Positions 8,501-16,360 of a stretch of DNA of 64,000 nt are shown here, one piece after another; the stretch's first letter is position 1, and the number at the start of each line of letters is the position of its first letter. The notes beneath the pieces are model-generated. The model had not been told where the DNA came from, made no database searches, and saw only the letters and a program-made list of their open reading frames with translations. The position numbers were made by a program, and so were the translations under genes. The stretch spans positions 1-64,000 of the forward strand of contig NZ_FTMN01000003.1 in assembly GCF_900155945.1 (NCBI RefSeq), given 5' to 3'. This stretch comes from Marinobacterium stanieri. GTDB taxonomy: Bacteria > Pseudomonadota > Gammaproteobacteria > Pseudomonadales > Balneatricaceae.

Positions 8501-10552
8501 GTAGTAGGGGTTTAACTCCAGCTTTTCATCAGGGTGGTTGACCAGCCGATAATCGTTATGGAGCGGTAAAAGGGTGTACTGCTTGAGCGCCGGCAGAAGC
8601 GTTTGCGCCGTTTGCGCAACGTTATGTTCGTAGATGGCAGCCAATGTGTGCAGGTTGAAGGTGTTGCCAATGCAGGCTGCCAGCTGCAGCACTCTTTGGG
8701 TGTCTGTTGGTAGCTGGCGCAAATTGGTCAGCATGAACTCTACAACATCGTCACTGGCGTTTTCCCAGCTGGCGCGATCCAGCTTCCAATGCCATTGCCC
8801 GCTGCCTGGGTCTGACCAGATAGCCCCCTGAGAGTGCAACTGGCGCAGCAATTCGTTGGTGAAAAACGGGTTGCCGTGCGCACGGTCGAAGAGCATTTGG
8901 CTCAATTCACAGGTGGCGCTGGGCTCGGAGCGCAGTGTTTCGGCAACCAGGCGTTCAACCGAAGGCAGTTCCAGAGGACCCACCGGGATCTCGTGTAATC
9001 GTTGGTGCTGTGCCAGATCATCCAGCATGAGTCGCAGTGGATGACCGGGGCCTACTTCATTGCTGCGAAATGCACCAATCAGCAGCAGGTGGCTTTGTTC
9101 ACGCGAGGTCACGATACGGCGCAACAGGTCCAGTGTTGGCGTATCGCTCCATTGCAGGTCGTCGAGGAAAAGCACGACCGGATGACCCTGGCCTGCAAAC
9201 ACACGCAGGAATGCCGTCAGGACCAGCTGCAAGCGGTTACGGCTTTCGGCCGGAGGCAATTCGGTAACAGGTGGCTGCTCACCGATGATCAGGGCGAGCT
9301 CGGGCACAAGGTCAATCACCAGGGCAGCATTGGGTGCCAGTGCTGCTGTCAGGCGGCTACGCCATTGGGCCAATACTGATTCGGGCTCCAGCAGAACCTG
9401 CTGGACCAGCGCCTGGAAGGTTGCGGCCAGCGCGGAGTAGGCGCCGCTCTGCTGATATTGGTCGAACTTGCTTTGTACCAGGAAACCGCGCTCACGTACC
9501 TGATAGCGGTCGATTTCGTTAACCAGTGCGGATTTACCCACGCCTGAGTAACCATGTACCAGACAAAAACGTGTTTGGCCTTCTACGGCTTGCTCGAACA
9601 GGTCGAGTAGTTCCTGCAGCTCGCGCTCGCGTCCATAGAGAGCCTGGGGCAGCAGAAACTTCTGCAGGTGGTCTTTTTCGCCCAGGGTGAATGTGGGTAT
9701 TTTTTGGCTTTGCTTGAGGGCGGCCAGGCACAGAGACAGATCATGGATAAGCCCTTCGCTGCTCTGGTAACGCTCTTCCGGGCTTTTCGCCATCAGCTTC
9801 AGAACAACTGCGGCAACCATCTCGGGTACTTGAGTGTTGACCTGTCCAGGCGAATCCGGCACCTGGCTGATGTGGCTATGTACCCATTCAAGCGTGTTGT
9901 CAGCCCGGAAGGGGAGCTGTCCTGTGAGCAGTTCGTACAACAGTACGCCCAGCGAATAATAATCTGAGCGGTAATCCAGGCTGCGATTCATGCGCCCGGT
10001 TTGTTCGGGCGAGATATAGGCCAGTGTTCCCTTGGGCTGATGATCAAGTTCGGTATTCTGCCGTTCCTGATCCAGCTCAGAAGCGATACTGAACCCGGCC
10101 AGTTTCAGCGCCCCGGTATCCGGGTCCATCAGCACATTAGCGGGGCTGAGCGACTTGTGTACGATGTTATGGGCGTGAATGTCGCTCAGTGTCTGCGTCA
10201 GATCCAGGGCAATTTCCAGTGCCTGTGACACCGGCAGAGGCTGTTCCCGGTGATGCAACAGAGTGTCCAGCGAAACGGTGTAAAGGTCGGTTATTAGCGC
10301 CAGGTTACCACTGCCGTGGGGCAGTAGCGCATGGACTTTACGAACACCCTCTACACTCTCCAGGCGTGAAAGAATGTTGGCCTCATGGTGCAGCGTTGCA
10401 ACCTGACGTCGCTCGGGATATTCCGCATCCAGTGTTTCGGCGCATAAGTGCATGCCATCGGACTGGCGTTGGACGCGATAAGCGACCCGTCCAGCATGCC
10501 GCCAGATGCAGGATAAAATAGTAAAACCGGGCAGCTCCACGTGGCTCTGCAT
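5510..10552 (-). CDS. Pseudokinase / AAA ATPase / TPR-like / GAF / diguanylate cyclase regulator
   Basis: A giant cytosolic signalling protein of about 1680 residues; numbers below count from an upstream TTG at 10585, and the ATG at 10552 is residue 12. Order: protein-kinase fold (20-290), AAA/STAND-type ATPase (Walker A GYSGVGKS near 345; Walker B VVLFLDDLQWSD), a long helical TPR-like region, a GAF domain (from WGCIVVRSGDHW), a coiled coil, and a C-terminal GGDEF. The kinase keeps the GTLAYISPEQ and SDYYSLGVLLYELLTG landmarks but has lost the VAIK lysine (Glu50), the HRD aspartate (HKS, Ser145) and the DFG aspartate (GFS, 164-166), so it should be a pseudokinase. The cyclase is intact: GGEEF plus an RSSD inhibitory site five residues before it. 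Relatives of this architecture usually end in a histidine kinase. The start is uncertain, as neither candidate has a good ribosome-binding site. It is last in a minus-strand unit. Confidence 0.9.
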   Translation of the reverse strand: MQSHVELPGFTILSCIWRHAGRVAYRVQRQSDGMHLCAETLDAEYPERRQVATLHHEANILSRLESVEGVRKVHALLPHGSGNLALITDLYTVSLDTLLHHREQPLPVSQALEIALDLTQTLSDIHAHNIVHKSLSPANVLMDPDTGALKLAGFSIASELDQERQNTELDHQPKGTLAYISPEQTGRMNRSLDYRSDYYSLGVLLYELLTGQLPFRADNTLEWVHSHISQVPDSPGQVNTQVPEMVAAVVLKLMAKSPEERYQSSEGLIHDLSLCLAALKQSQKIPTFTLGEKDHLQKFLLPQALYGRERELQELLDLFEQAVEGQTRFCLVHGYSGVGKSALVNEIDRYQVRERGFLVQSKFDQYQQSGAYSALAATFQALVQQVLLEPESVLAQWRSRLTAALAPNAALVIDLVPELALIIGEQPPVTELPPAESRNRLQLVLTAFLRVFAGQGHPVVLFLDDLQWSDTPTLDLLRRIVTSREQSHLLLIGAFRSNEVGPGHPLRLMLDDLAQHQRLHEIPVGPLELPSVERLVAETLRSEPSATCELSQMLFDRAHGNPFFTNELLRQLHSQGAIWSDPGSGQWHWKLDRASWENASDDVVEFMLTNLRQLPTDTQRVLQLAACIGNTFNLHTLAAIYEHNVAQTAQTLLPALKQYTLLPLHNDYRLVNHPDEKLELNPYYRFQHDRVQQAAYNLIDPAALPGMHLLVGRLLLQHAGGAIDNEQLIDIVNHLNQGRALIESDVEREQLVQFNYRAGVRAREASAYLQALEYLQTARELLPKQAWSLMPELMKNLSAEMQLCLYLTGQTDAADEWLEDMLHHAESDLHRADILSIRTRQCATLGRMEESIQAAIEGLAILGVDFTKQPGSEDVARERERVTEYLAGRKIADLVDAPIIDDPATLTAMRLLMEIFAAAFLSGSNLFSYLVLKSVNLALHRGNCPESAFAYAAYGMLLCGELDEPATGFEYAKVGLAINERLDDLSLRARVIYVYAMFVHHWSQPWSTLTPWFRKGIEAGYQSGDLLYLAYSAQDCVIWDPSMDLETARRLHEENLEIVRECAYQDSLDSGTLFLQMQRNFLGDTLAPDTLSSADFDAAQCFADMHARQFKTGIANHHIYHAEVSLLYGDYERALECVRLQDPLIKSAMSLPQLVRFYIVANLTLTSVFPDMDESTRNSTRLRLEQDLARMTRWADNCEDNFRHLQWLMSAELARIDDDSERALELYDAAIDAARASGFLRDEATSLERAARHLLSQDKQRSAEGYLRGAYNLYNRWGAKRKCEQLEAEFPVLHRIQQSHQQTVETPLANLDLASVMKASRKISGEMRLEQLLYTSLDILLENAGGQWGCIVVRSGDHWTVETSTLHMDSLKPLALPEHSLLSDHQGNRIALPMSVITQVFQRDEAIVLNDAAREGPFVNDPYSVLQQPRSVLCVPIKRDRFEAAIYMENNLSDSVFTEDRVELIRLLAAQASVAIENARLYSQVQDYSHTLEAKVAERTAELEKANRELQRLADRDGLTGVANRRSGDAYLNDTWQRLRREQQPLSVIMLDVDHFKRFNDNYGHQMGDDCLTKVAHALQSQLQRSSDMVVRYGGEEFMLILPNTDRNGAIQVGENVRLAIAALSIEHQHSTASHHVTISVGCATATPDGHNSSEELIFAADQALYTAKQAGRNRLHAAG

Positions 10553-10578
10553 CAGGTGTCGTTGACGAGGAGATCGAT

Positions 10579-11307
10579 TCAGCAATTGAACAACCGTGAA
10601 AAGGTATCAGCAAAGGCTGTTTGTGCATGGTCACGTAGAGGTTCACCGTGACCGCAAAGGGCGTGTTTGAAGCTGAAGCTTTTCAGACGCTGGAAGTCAT
10701 CCGCAGCCGGCTGTGCGGCTTGCTGCCAGACCGGGCCAACATTGGCTGGGGTGAAAAAGCCCATGCCTTCCATTCGCTCACGCGAGGCATCACAGAAGTG
10801 CTCATCGGGGCTGAGCCAGTTCTGCAGTGCATCGCAGGCAATGGCGATGCCACCCTCTCGGCTCAGGAACAGAATGCCTTCGGGAATCTGTGTTGTGCTG
10901 AACTGGAACAGGGCCGCGTCTGAAATGGGCAAGTCAGTTTCAGGGGTAAGCGTTTTTGCCGTTGTACCGGCTGCACCTTCAAGGCCGGGCATGACCCAAT
11001 ATTGTGCCTGGTAGCGGTCCAGGTAGAAGGCATCGTCGCGATCATGCAATGCCCCGAGGCGGATAACATCCGTCACCTTGCCCAGCTGCTCCAGAGTGGC
11101 CAACCCCTCATCGCTCAAGCGCACACTGTTAATCAGAATAAGGCGCTCACCGTCACGGACGATGGTCATGTTGCGGCTGAACTGCCAGTCCAGATCCATC
11201 AAGCGCGTTTCCATGGCGCCGCTGACGAAAAAAACATCCTTGAATACTTCTTCGATTTCGCCATGTGCCAAAGCCGGCGGGAAGGAAGACACTGTAGACT
11301 GAGTCAT
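10579..11307 (-). CDS. MBL-fold/DUF4336-like protein without the metal motif
   Basis: A 242-residue cytosolic protein. Its N-terminal half (SRNMTIVRDGERLILINSVRLSDEG followed by VTDVIRLGALHDRDDAFYLDRY) follows the strand order of metallo-beta-lactamase-fold proteins of the DUF4336 type, but the HxHxDH metal site is missing; LGALHDRDD stands where it would be. A late HALCGHGEPL could be the remaining histidine motif. Activity is therefore doubtful. AAGGA precedes the ATG. It begins 10 bases after the cyclotransferase gene ends, and its stop overlaps the possible TTG start of the giant regulator, so the three form one unit. Confidence 0.55.
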   Translation of the reverse strand: MTQSTVSSFPPALAHGEIEEVFKDVFFVSGAMETRLMDLDWQFSRNMTIVRDGERLILINSVRLSDEGLATLEQLGKVTDVIRLGALHDRDDAFYLDRYQAQYWVMPGLEGAAGTTAKTLTPETDLPISDAALFQFSTTQIPEGILFLSREGGIAIACDALQNWLSPDEHFCDASRERMEGMGFFTPANVGPVWQQAAQPAADDFQRLKSFSFKHALCGHGEPLRDHAQTAFADTFSRLFNC

Positions 11308-11316
11308 AAAGGATCC

Positions 11317-12132
11317 TTATTCATTGTCATAACTGTATCGGCCCACATAGCGGTACTCGCGTGCATACTCATTAAGGTAAGCATTGAGGTAGTCGAGCTG
11401 AGCCTGATTGAGGTGTCCCTTCCGGATATCGTCCATGGTTTCGGTTACATTACTGCTGTCCAGTCGCTGGAGATGAAACAGCGTCATATCCTTGCCGCCG
11501 AAAAAGCCCTTGAGGTATTCATGCATGGGCCGTGCCACTGATATATCAAAAACAGCTCCGTAAAGTGCTGTGTAGAGAGGTTCCTTTGCCAGGCTTTCCC
11601 TGTCATAGCAGGGGTAGTCACCACTGGGCGCTTTGAAGGCTGGATAAGGCTCAGGCTGGTGGACGGGTTGGCGGGCGAGCGTTTCGATGTAGCCTGGGTC
11701 TATACCGGCCTGTCGGGCACCATCCAGCAGTATGTTCAGGTAACGACGGCTGGGCAAACAGTCTTCATTGATGAAACTGGGCATGCCGATGTAAGCGAGT
11801 GCAGTTACGCGCTCGCTGACTAAATCATGGCTATTGGTGAATGTCTCGACGTCGATATCAATACGATCATAACCGTGTCCATAGGCTTCGGCAGCGTCCA
11901 GAAGCGCGAGTGCCTCATCCGGGCAGGCATGCAATACACCCAGTACACGGTCATTGGAGTTGCCCGTATATTCGATGTTGCCAACCCCGCCTTCGTGTCT
12001 GAAGAAATGCTGAACATTGAAGCGCAGTCGCCAGCCATGCAGCACGGCTTTACGCGATGCAAGGGGATCTACGCCCTTGGCTCTCAGCGACAGCATGCTC
12101 ATGTTGGAACCAAAGCCGAAGTAATTAAACAT
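11317..12132 (-). CDS. Gamma-glutamylcyclotransferase-fold protein
   Basis: A 271-residue protein whose first 150 residues form a GGCT/AIG2-like domain: FNYFGFGSNM is the Y-G-S-N substrate loop, and the general-base glutamate is probably in LLDAAEAYGHGYDRI. Members release 5-oxoproline from gamma-glutamyl amines or dipeptides. The C-terminal 110 residues are an extra domain I cannot assign. It is the first gene of the three-gene minus-strand unit with the MBL-like protein and the pseudokinase-cyclase. Confidence 0.8.
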   Translation of the reverse strand: MFNYFGFGSNMSMLSLRAKGVDPLASRKAVLHGWRLRFNVQHFFRHEGGVGNIEYTGNSNDRVLGVLHACPDEALALLDAAEAYGHGYDRIDIDVETFTNSHDLVSERVTALAYIGMPSFINEDCLPSRRYLNILLDGARQAGIDPGYIETLARQPVHQPEPYPAFKAPSGDYPCYDRESLAKEPLYTALYGAVFDISVARPMHEYLKGFFGGKDMTLFHLQRLDSSNVTETMDDIRKGHLNQAQLDYLNAYLNEYAREYRYVGRYSYDNE

Positions 12133-12309
12133 TGGGTGCAGATCGTACCTGTCTATACATCACATTCATTGACACTTCAGGTCACGCTGAATGCAAAACT
12201 GTGAAACACAAGTGTGGCTTCAAGTGTCTGTTTTACAAGCCACCAGAAAGACTAACCTGCTATCAGGTACATTTCTATAACCGGAATTACAATTAACTGA
12301 AATACAAGT

Positions 12310-12343
12310 GCCGGCAGTCGTCAAAGTTATGGTGACTGCCGGC
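12310..12343 (-). terminator. Hairpin downstream of the phosphoesterase gene
   Basis: GCCGGCAGTC (12310-12319) pairs perfectly with GACTGCCGGC (12334-12343), a GC-rich 10-bp stem with a 14-base loop, 21 bases after the minus-strand phosphoesterase stop. The U-tract on the minus strand is poor, so it may be a weak or factor-assisted terminator. The rest of the gap 12133-12363 shows nothing else convincing. Confidence 0.5.
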
Positions 12344-12363
12344 GGTATCCGCTCAGACGTCAT

Positions 12364-15300
12364 TTAGTTCCTGTCAGGAAAGTCTTTGTCATAAGGCGGC
12401 GTGAAGACAGGCGTTTTTTCTCTGGCCTTAGGCTCATTCAGAAGTGTTTCCAGTGTTTGGGCTTGAGTAATTCGATCCCCAAGTCCCCAGGTGCTTTTTG
12501 CTATGCCATGCCAGTCCAGAAGGGTGGCGGCAAAAGATGTCGAGTCAAACCCCTGGTTTTCAGAGCTGCGAAGTACAGAATTGGGTTTGATCCATGGCGA
12601 AGCAAAAATGGCAGGCACTCGTGGGCCGAGAATGTCGAACTCAAACCCGTCAACGCAGTCTTTCGGCCAGGGTTTTGCGGCATAGGGAGGTGCGACATGA
12701 TCGAATAAGCCACCGCTCTTGTCGAATGTCACGACCAGCAAGGTTTTCGACCAGACCTCCGGATTCTGGCTCAATGCCTGATAAATCTCATTCAGGGCGC
12801 GTTCTCCCGGCACTATTGAGTTAATGCCAGATGCTGAAGAACCTGGGTGGTAGGACGTACATTCGGAACCAACCCAGGCCGGCTCCAGATAACTGAATGC
12901 CGGCAGGTTGTTATTTTTGATGTCATCAAAGAATTGATCCAGCGGGGAAATCCAGCGTGAATCTGGCAAGGTATCACTGTGCTTGTGTTCAAGTACTGCT
13001 TTCGCCCAGGCTGAATCCACTTCAGGTATCTGGCCTTTGAGGTAGAGCTGGTGTGTAAATACCGCCTCTTGCCAGAGAATGCTGTAGTAGATTTTCCAGT
13101 CTTTATTGCCGTGGCTCCAGAGCGTTTTCCAGACAGACTGGCGGTGTGCCTGATCAGGCCAGTCTTGATAAGCGCTGCCGCCTTCCCAGGTGCCTAAACG
13201 GTTATAGGCAGACCCGCTGACGGAAAAGCCTCGGTTAACATCGGTGCCGCCCGGCAGTGAGCTGAACCAGTCATCACTGACCGCAAAGTTAAGTGCGAGT
13301 CCGTTAAGAACAGGCAGTTGTTCAGCGGTGAAACTGGACATCACGGCTGGGCTGTTCTGGTTCCATGCAAAACCATCCATGGTAGGCCGGGACCTGTCGT
13401 AATAGCCGGCATAACCATGAAACATCTGCATCAGGCCGTCGCTGTTATCGTGCCAGGGGTCCTGAGCGGGCCCACCCAATACAAAGGCATTGCTCAGTTT
13501 GCCGCCCTCATACTGGCTGACAAAGGCCTTTTCGCCATTCGGCATGGGATTGGACAGGCAGGTGTCCAGGCCGCGAAAGCCATCCGGGTGAGGACCAATC
13601 CAGTTGATACCCTCTTGCTGGCCACGTTCGTACAGCCAGCCTAAAACATTATCAAATGACCTGCTTTCCAGCATGTAATACACGACATGTTCGATTTTCT
13701 CGCGCATGAACTCGATTGTGCCGGGTTTCTCTGCCGCAGCGGGGTTTGCAGGCTGGCTGGGTACAACGCCAAACAAGAATGAATGCTCACTAAAGCCCGC
13801 GGGTAATTTGGCAGTGTTTATCGGCTTGTCACCCAAGGGGTTTGAGGCCTTGGGATCAAAATGCCAGATTTTGCAGCCTTCGTGAGGGCTGGAAGGCTTC
13901 CAGGTGATAATCTGCATATCGATTACCGCCATGGCATCATTTTCAGTTATATCATTCCAGGTCCCGGATTGAATGGTCGGTAACGATAGAGGGGGCTGGG
14001 ACTGAGGATCAAAACTCCACAGGCGATACTCAGCGCCTTTGCGGTCAAGCACAAAATTGCCGATTGGGTGCAGCTCTCGGTCAGATGCAATATCCCGGAA
14101 GCCGCCTTCTTTAAATTCTCCCGCGAAGAGGCAATCCTCTTCGGCAAAGGGGTCAAAACTCCAAAGTTGATAGCTTCTTCGCCCAGCTGCCGGAATGATG
14201 CTGAGGACATATCCGGGCAGGCCGATAAGCTCAATCTGGTCAAAGCTTGCACCAAAATTGGATCTGTAATGACCAAAAAACTTTTCCTTGGGCCAAGAGC
14301 CGTAGCCCAGTGTTTTCTCTGCCAGTGGGTTGCTGCTGTTACGATCGTACTTCAAAAGACGGTAATGGATAGCCTCATCGTCGGATGATGGCGGTGTCCA
14401 TTCCACCAGATATCCGCCTACCTGCATAAGACGGTGGTTTGACGGGTAATATGCGCTTGGCTTCAACTCAATAGGTACAAATGCCTCCTCGGCATGGGGT
14501 AAAAATGCATAGGGTATGTACCGGTTTGAATCGGTGCTGCGCAGAAGGGCAAAGGCGTTTGCACTAGCCTGAGCAGTGCTTGGTGTGAAGCTGTTGTTAT
14601 CGAGATTGAATTCCCGGTTTTGCGATTCCATGATTGCCAGAATGGGGCCGGCTTGCTCTTTCAGGACGGTTCCTGTTTTGTCGTCCCATCCCCAATGCGT
14701 TTTCAGGTCTGACAGTGTCTTATGAGGGTCGGCGCAGGGGTGTTCTGCCATGTACGCTTGCCAACCCGCCGCGATCAGATCCTGGCACATCACCTCAATG
14801 GGTGCCGGGTAGTCGCCATTGGGTTTGAATGCGTCGCGGATGGGCAGGTCAGTGTCATATAGATATTCACTGGGATGGTTGGCACAGAGCACCCAGGTTG
14901 TTGGCGTAGACTGGCCCTCTTCAGCAGGCGTAAGTTTCAGTTGGATTATGTCGAGCGTTTTGGGAATCTGCTCAAGCGAGAAAGCCTCTTTCAGCCAGGC
15001 ATGCACGGGTTCGCCATAGGCGACTACTGGTTGAGTGAAGCTCCCCTGAGTCTCAACAAGAGGATGCAGGTAGTTGCTGAGCTGCAGTTTTGCATATTCA
15101 ATGAAAGCGTTGTTGTAATCACTTAGTTCGTGACCAGCGCCACCTGGTGCAGCGATGGGTGCCACATCAACGATACGTTCAACCGATGCGTTCTTATTGC
15201 CATCAAACCCGTTCTCGGCCAGAAGGCATTCCCAACGGCGATTTGTGGGCGAGTACAAGTAGTCCTTGTAGGTAAGGGTTTCCAGTGGCGGGAAATGAAG

Positions 15301-15702
15301 TAGCTGTACTGATCTGACCTTTGTCATAGCCAATCCGAACGGGAGCAAAAATTCCCATCCCTTGCGCGCCGATTCGGGAATGCATTCGTAATAATTGGCT
15401 AACGCTTTTTTACCTGCTTGAATGTAGTTCGGTATCAGCGTTCGATAGGCAGACACATCACCGTTGGGGCTGGTAATTCTAAGCCGATATTCACCATCGC
15501 CATTGCGGTATGCCTGTGCCCAAGCACCAAAATACTGATCCCTTTGCAGCGTTTGGCTGAATACGAAAGTGATCGCATCTTCCAAAGATGGACTGTTTTC
15601 ACCAAAGCGGAACAGGCCTTCAATCTCATGATAAAACCCCAATCCTATATCGATACTGGAGCCGCTGGAGGCTGGGTGTTCCGGTGAGGGTTGATTATGC
15701 AA
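12364..15702 (-). CDS. Large phosphoesterase (phospholipase C/AcpA superfamily) with N-terminal repeat region
   Basis: A 1112-residue protein. Residues about 666-1100 are a phosphoesterase domain of the phospholipase C/acid phosphatase AcpA type: VVYYMLESRSFDNVLGWL at its start, DWFSSLPGGTDVNRGF around the expected nucleophile, and VVTFDKSGGLFDHVAPPY near the end. About 665 residues lie before it, twice what PLC enzymes carry. Within them a motif recurs about every 50-64 residues: YRLLKYDR (near 445), YQLWSFDP (509), YRLWSFDP (558), CKIWHFDP (609), resembling propeller-like blades. The first 400 residues I cannot assign. There is no Sec or Tat signal, so export would need another route. The start is a TTG at 15702, chosen because AAGGAG sits six bases upstream. 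It would hydrolyse phosphate esters or phospholipids. Confidence 0.85.
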   Translation of the reverse strand: MHNQPSPEHPASSGSSIDIGLGFYHEIEGLFRFGENSPSLEDAITFVFSQTLQRDQYFGAWAQAYRNGDGEYRLRITSPNGDVSAYRTLIPNYIQAGKKALANYYECIPESARKGWEFLLPFGLAMTKVRSVQLLHFPPLETLTYKDYLYSPTNRRWECLLAENGFDGNKNASVERIVDVAPIAAPGGAGHELSDYNNAFIEYAKLQLSNYLHPLVETQGSFTQPVVAYGEPVHAWLKEAFSLEQIPKTLDIIQLKLTPAEEGQSTPTTWVLCANHPSEYLYDTDLPIRDAFKPNGDYPAPIEVMCQDLIAAGWQAYMAEHPCADPHKTLSDLKTHWGWDDKTGTVLKEQAGPILAIMESQNREFNLDNNSFTPSTAQASANAFALLRSTDSNRYIPYAFLPHAEEAFVPIELKPSAYYPSNHRLMQVGGYLVEWTPPSSDDEAIHYRLLKYDRNSSNPLAEKTLGYGSWPKEKFFGHYRSNFGASFDQIELIGLPGYVLSIIPAAGRRSYQLWSFDPFAEEDCLFAGEFKEGGFRDIASDRELHPIGNFVLDRKGAEYRLWSFDPQSQPPLSLPTIQSGTWNDITENDAMAVIDMQIITWKPSSPHEGCKIWHFDPKASNPLGDKPINTAKLPAGFSEHSFLFGVVPSQPANPAAAEKPGTIEFMREKIEHVVYYMLESRSFDNVLGWLYERGQQEGINWIGPHPDGFRGLDTCLSNPMPNGEKAFVSQYEGGKLSNAFVLGGPAQDPWHDNSDGLMQMFHGYAGYYDRSRPTMDGFAWNQNSPAVMSSFTAEQLPVLNGLALNFAVSDDWFSSLPGGTDVNRGFSVSGSAYNRLGTWEGGSAYQDWPDQAHRQSVWKTLWSHGNKDWKIYYSILWQEAVFTHQLYLKGQIPEVDSAWAKAVLEHKHSDTLPDSRWISPLDQFFDDIKNNNLPAFSYLEPAWVGSECTSYHPGSSASGINSIVPGERALNEIYQALSQNPEVWSKTLLVVTFDKSGGLFDHVAPPYAAKPWPKDCVDGFEFDILGPRVPAIFASPWIKPNSVLRSSENQGFDSTSFAATLLDWHGIAKSTWGLGDRITQAQTLETLLNEPKAREKTPVFTPPYDKDFPDRN

Positions 15703-15837
15703 AACAGTCTCCTTATTGGTATGAATGATTCCACGTCTCTAAGAGATAACACATTTATTTATCCTGCATACAGCCCTGAAGGGGAAACCCGCACAGTTAT
15801 ACTGAGCTAGTAAAGTGACCAACAAGGAGCCGGCTGG

Positions 15838-16155
15838 ATGTCGATGATCGCTAATACCCCCGAGCTGCCTTACTATGCGGTGATTTTCAGTAATCACCGT
15901 ACACAAGGGGATCAGGGCTACGCTGCCATGGCTGATCGTATGGTCGAGTTGGCAAAACAACAGCCGGGGTTCCTGGGTATTGAATCCGTGCGTGAAGAGT
16001 TGGGTATTACGGTGTCTTATTGGGAGAGCCTTGAGGCGATTAAAAACTGGAAAATGTGTGCCGAACACCAGCAAGCCCAGCAGTTGGGGCGGGAGCAATG
16101 GTATAGCGATTTCCGTGTACGCGTGGCAAAAGTGGAACGGGAATACGGCCTTTAA
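15838..16155 (+). CDS. Antibiotic biosynthesis monooxygenase (ABM)-domain protein
   Basis: A 105-residue single ABM domain (dimeric alpha/beta barrel): YYAVIFSNHRTQGDQGYAAM, then QQPGFLGIESVREELGITVSYWES and the closing AEHQQAQQLGREQWY, all typical of the YgiN/HmoA-like group that covers small oxygenases and haem-binding proteins. The substrate is unknown. AAGGAG lies nine bases before the ATG. It is divergent from the large phosphoesterase, with 135 bases between them. Confidence 0.8.
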   Translation: MSMIANTPELPYYAVIFSNHRTQGDQGYAAMADRMVELAKQQPGFLGIESVREELGITVSYWESLEAIKNWKMCAEHQQAQQLGREQWYSDFRVRVAKVEREYGL

Positions 16156-16162
16156 GGAATCC

Positions 16163-16191
16163 TTGTCACAATCTTGTCATTAAACTGACGT
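16163..16191 (+). promoter_or_regulatory. Possible PhoB box upstream of the binding-domain/GGDEF gene
   Basis: TTGTCAC (16163-16169), AATC, TTGTCAT (16174-16180), TAAA, then CTGACGT (16185-16191): three half-sites at an exact 11-base period, matching the CTGTCAT-N4-CTGTCAT layout of Pho boxes. A weak -10 (TTGTAT) follows at about 16205. The downstream gene starts at 16361. Similarity to the consensus is by eye only. Nothing else was seen in the 205-base gap. Confidence 0.4.
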
Positions 16192-16360
16192 AGCTTTTTG
16201 CGATTTGTATTTTCAGATACATGGCAGGCTCGAGTCCAATGGCATATGCTCAATAAGGTCTTTTCCTGAGCTACGGCTGCACTGCTGGACGACATTTGCC
16301 AGAGAAAAATGCTCAAGAGAAGCCAACCAGCGCAATAACCTTTATGGCAAGTGATACGAA

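Noticed and set aside
16192-16360. Cyclic-di-GMP riboswitch before the binding-domain/GGDEF gene
   Set aside because: The conserved aptamer core could not be found in the leader.
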